Assembly (NCBI RefSeq): GCF_021730395.1
Contig: NC_069361.1
Span: 67,527,001 to 67,591,000 of the forward strand
Length of the DNA: 64,000 nucleotides
Direction: 5' to 3'
Source of the DNA: Mercenaria mercenaria
Taxonomy: Eukaryota; Mollusca; Bivalvia; Venerida; Veneridae
Below the pieces are notes generated by a model. The model had not been told where the DNA came from. It did no database searches and was given only the letters and a program-made list of their open reading frames with translations. Below are positions 62,901-64,000 of this stretch, one piece after another (the stretch's first letter is position 1; each line of letters opens with the position of its first letter). The translations under genes and the position numbers were made by a program.

Positions 62901-63172
62901 ATTTTTTATAAATTGCTTTCAAAAAACATAGGTCCCTTTTTGGGGGCCTTATTCTAAGCTGATTGAGGTTCCTGTGTTTTATCAGAGAATAAAATGTAGA
63001 CAGTCGTTTGTATAACGCGTGCCTCACACTCGAGGTTCAGTTACATTGTTTCAGCAATCCAAACTGCTACCTGCAAAATACAGGAGGAAAATTTATGTTT
63101 TTTTAATTTACCTGCACTGATACTCGGCAACAGGTTTGTTACGACAAACAACAACAAAATGAAAGTCCTCAT
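50908..63172 (-). CDS. secreted C-type lectin (153 aa, 4 exons)
   Basis: Minus-strand exons in transcript order: 63172-63112, 55498-55416, 52295-52205, 51134-50908; all GT-AG, phases 1, 0 and 1 agree, 154 codons including TAA. Residues 1-20 form a clear signal peptide (FILLLFVVTNLLPSISA). The rest is one C-type lectin domain: GCPDGWISYGGHCYY (Cys22, Cys33), Cys51, AWIGL at 83-87, QPD at 114-116, Cys123, WND at 134-136, Cys139 and Cys148. The six cysteines fit the three disulfides of a long-form domain. QPD with WND is the classical pairing for calcium-dependent galactose-type binding. There is no other domain, and the length is that of a small soluble bivalve lectin. A putative 5' UTR acceptor at about 63197 suggests an upstream non-coding exon. 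Immune recognition is the usual role in bivalves and is inferred here. Confidence 0.9.
51135..52204 (-). other. lectin intron 3
   Basis: Nothing recognised apart from AT-rich sequence; no repeat boundary supported. Confidence 0.5.
52397..53753. mobile_element. 145-bp tandem array with 'ctcaggtgagc' ends (lectin intron 2)
   Basis: About seven units of 144-146 bp, each starting near 'cttgtgtatgcgatagaggc' and containing 'gggtcatctggggtcaaaaa' and 'actaggtcactaggtcaaat'. The right end reads 'ctcaggtgagcgacctaggg' then 'ccatcttggccctcttgttt'; at 52397 'aaacaagagggtcatgac' and 'tcgctcac' are a decayed reverse complement of it, and at 52508-52530 'cacctgagcaatgctcaggtg' is a palindrome. This is a repeat type I associate with bivalve and other molluscan genomes. 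Non-coding. Confidence 0.7.
53800..55330. repeat. degenerate array of about 160-190-bp units (lectin intron 2)
   Basis: Units carry 'ggtggccatgtttttt', 'aataatttgaacactt.tagtag', 'tcacccaag.a.catttctg' and 'atcgg.ccagcagtttctga' phrases, all in one orientation and well decayed. Non-coding. Confidence 0.65.
56117..56355. mobile_element. hairpin MITE copy 7 (lectin intron 1)
   Basis: Near-perfect 240-bp palindrome from 'atatgagccgtgccatggg' to 'ctcatggcacggctcatat'. Together with copy 4 it is the cleanest copy of the family. Confidence 0.9.
56360..59300. other. lectin intron 1, AT-rich, no gene seen
   Basis: Contains a short inverted pair at about 56507-56535 ('acctcctttttttaaatc' facing 'aaaaaaagggaggt') and a small AAAT run at 58078. 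A 95-codon frame at 57558-57845 lacks any recognisable domain. Confidence 0.4.
59300..59470 (+). mobile_element. tRNA-derived SINE relic
   Basis: The head 'gagtggttcagtgggacagg' and 'aactagtggtaaaggtg' resembles an A-box region, and 'ggtcgttggctcaaaccgta' a B-box. The body and a 'gattctaaagcttgaaat' tail follow. It does not fold as a tRNA. Confidence 0.5.
59480..61260. other. lectin intron 1, no gene seen
   Basis: AT-rich; short frames near 60227-60600 lack domains or splice support. Confidence 0.4.
61262..61600. repeat. dispersed repeat with TG/TCTG microsatellite
   Basis: After 'gtgtgggagacatatattat' come a TG run (about 61302-61327), a TCTG run (61328-61350) and 'gtccgtcggtcac', then 'gatcttcaccaaacttgac' and 'gatctcggccaggttcga'. 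This layout matches the Pro-free 'phase of GTCCGTC then hormone-like phrase' repeats seen elsewhere in the window; near 61500-61600 the phrase 'atcaaagcactgaaagtctg' is duplicated. Confidence 0.6.
61605..63110. other. lectin intron 1, proximal part, no gene seen
   Basis: AT-rich with a short ATGATG run (61692-61710). No supported exon on either strand. Confidence 0.4.
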
Positions 63173-63359
63173 TCTGCCCGGCGAATGCAAAGTATCTAAA
63201 AACAAAGGTAGACAATTTTAGAACTTTCTATTTGCTATATACATTTATTGCCTTGGCTACTAAATAGTGCGCAGGGTGGAACTTCTTGCAAGAAGACCCA
63301 ATATGGTTAATACCCGTATAAAATAGTATCTAATAGCTTGCTACAAAATAGCGGTTTGC

Positions 63360-63970
63360 TTACCAGGAGTATCAGAAAATCAAAATAGATGTCGGCATAT
63401 CTTTTCGACATCTAAATAGAACAGCCAAGAAAAAAAAGACCACCTACGTTCAAACCGATAAAAATGCAATTCCAGGTTATTTAAAATGTTTTTAAATCCA
63501 GTGAAAAATCATACATTCGTGTCGATTCAATTTTGATCTTTGCCGTCAGAAAAAATAATAAAAGCTGTTTTGAAATTTTGGCGTCCAATTTTGAATTTTT
63601 CTTCGAGCCACGCCATTTTGTTGATGTTTCTTTTGTGAATGACCAGATTACGCGAGCAATCTCGCGGAAAGGTCTTCCCTTGATATTATTGCCCCAATGT
63701 TGTTTATTAAAAAAGAATCATTCACATTCACTATAACAATATTATGTGTGGAAAGAAAAAAACGTTAATTTTCGTATAAATAACATTGGCGTAACGATAT
63801 CAAGGATTGCAAGCGCATCCAAGCGTCATTTACAAAAAAAAGAACATGAGCAAAATGGCGTCGTTTGAAAAATTCTCTCAAACTTGGACACCAAAATTTC
63901 ACAAAGAACATTAAATTATAGCTAAAACTATTTTTTTCTCACGACAAAGATCAAAACTGAATCGACATGA
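63360..63970. repeat. foldback repeat upstream of the lectin
   Basis: The arm at about 63520-63700 ('ttttgatctttgccgtcag', 'gaaattttggcgtccaat') is the imperfect reverse complement of 63780-63965 ('ttggacaccaaaatttcac', 'gacaaagatcaaaactgaat'), with a spacer of about 80 bp. A solo arm of the same element is at 6070-6440 in the EGF-protein gene. Non-coding. It lies just upstream of the lectin first coding exon, so it may overlap its promoter or first intron. Confidence 0.65.
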
Positions 63971-64000
63971 CTGTATGGTTTTCATTGAACTTAACTGTAT

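Overview
The window looks like AT-rich nuclear DNA of a mollusc, most likely a bivalve and perhaps a venerid clam. Genes have short exons with GT-AG introns, and intergenic and intronic DNA is full of foldback MITEs, minisatellites and tRNA-derived SINE relics of types I associate with bivalve genomes. The species is an inference from repeat style, not a database match. Exon models below were built by hand by matching splice sites and reading phase; no transcript was available.

Layout. (1) 5.16-12.35 kb, plus strand: a 12-exon gene for a 549-residue type I membrane protein with signal peptide, an N-terminal ectodomain opening with GGTVSW, three EGF-like repeats, one transmembrane helix and a short basic tail. 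(2) 14.0-18.96 kb and 21.45-26.96 kb: a tandem duplication carrying two paralogous four-exon genes (330 and 340 residues) for acidic, serine-rich, probably nuclear proteins with an unrecognised Cys-containing C-terminal domain. The copies share promoter-proximal ACGTC motifs, differ in transposon content, and contain a 200-bp tract that is identical base for base. A 63-bp minisatellite lies between them. (3) 28.46-32.14 kb: a six-exon gene for a short protein whose first half is a malate dehydrogenase (MDH1B-like) nucleotide-binding fold without the catalytic half. Its last two exons were copied to 47.2-50.1 kb, where the copy is broken by an insertion. (4) 35.1-39.93 kb: three mobile elements nested inside one another, each bounded by a target-site duplication; the innermost is a short, very young LTR element. 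(5) 42.8-45.9 kb: a foldback element made of palindromic bricks, then a long degenerate GCAGTTAA-rich array. (6) 50.9-63.17 kb, minus strand: a four-exon secreted C-type lectin (153 residues) with QPD and WND motifs, whose introns hold two large repeat arrays and a hairpin MITE.

The genes do not form an obvious pathway. The EGF membrane protein and the lectin are both surface or secreted recognition-type proteins, a class that expands in bivalves. The serine-rich pair and the truncated MDH-like gene are the least familiar items and the best candidates for something undescribed. Transposons and tandem repeats account for much of the remaining sequence.
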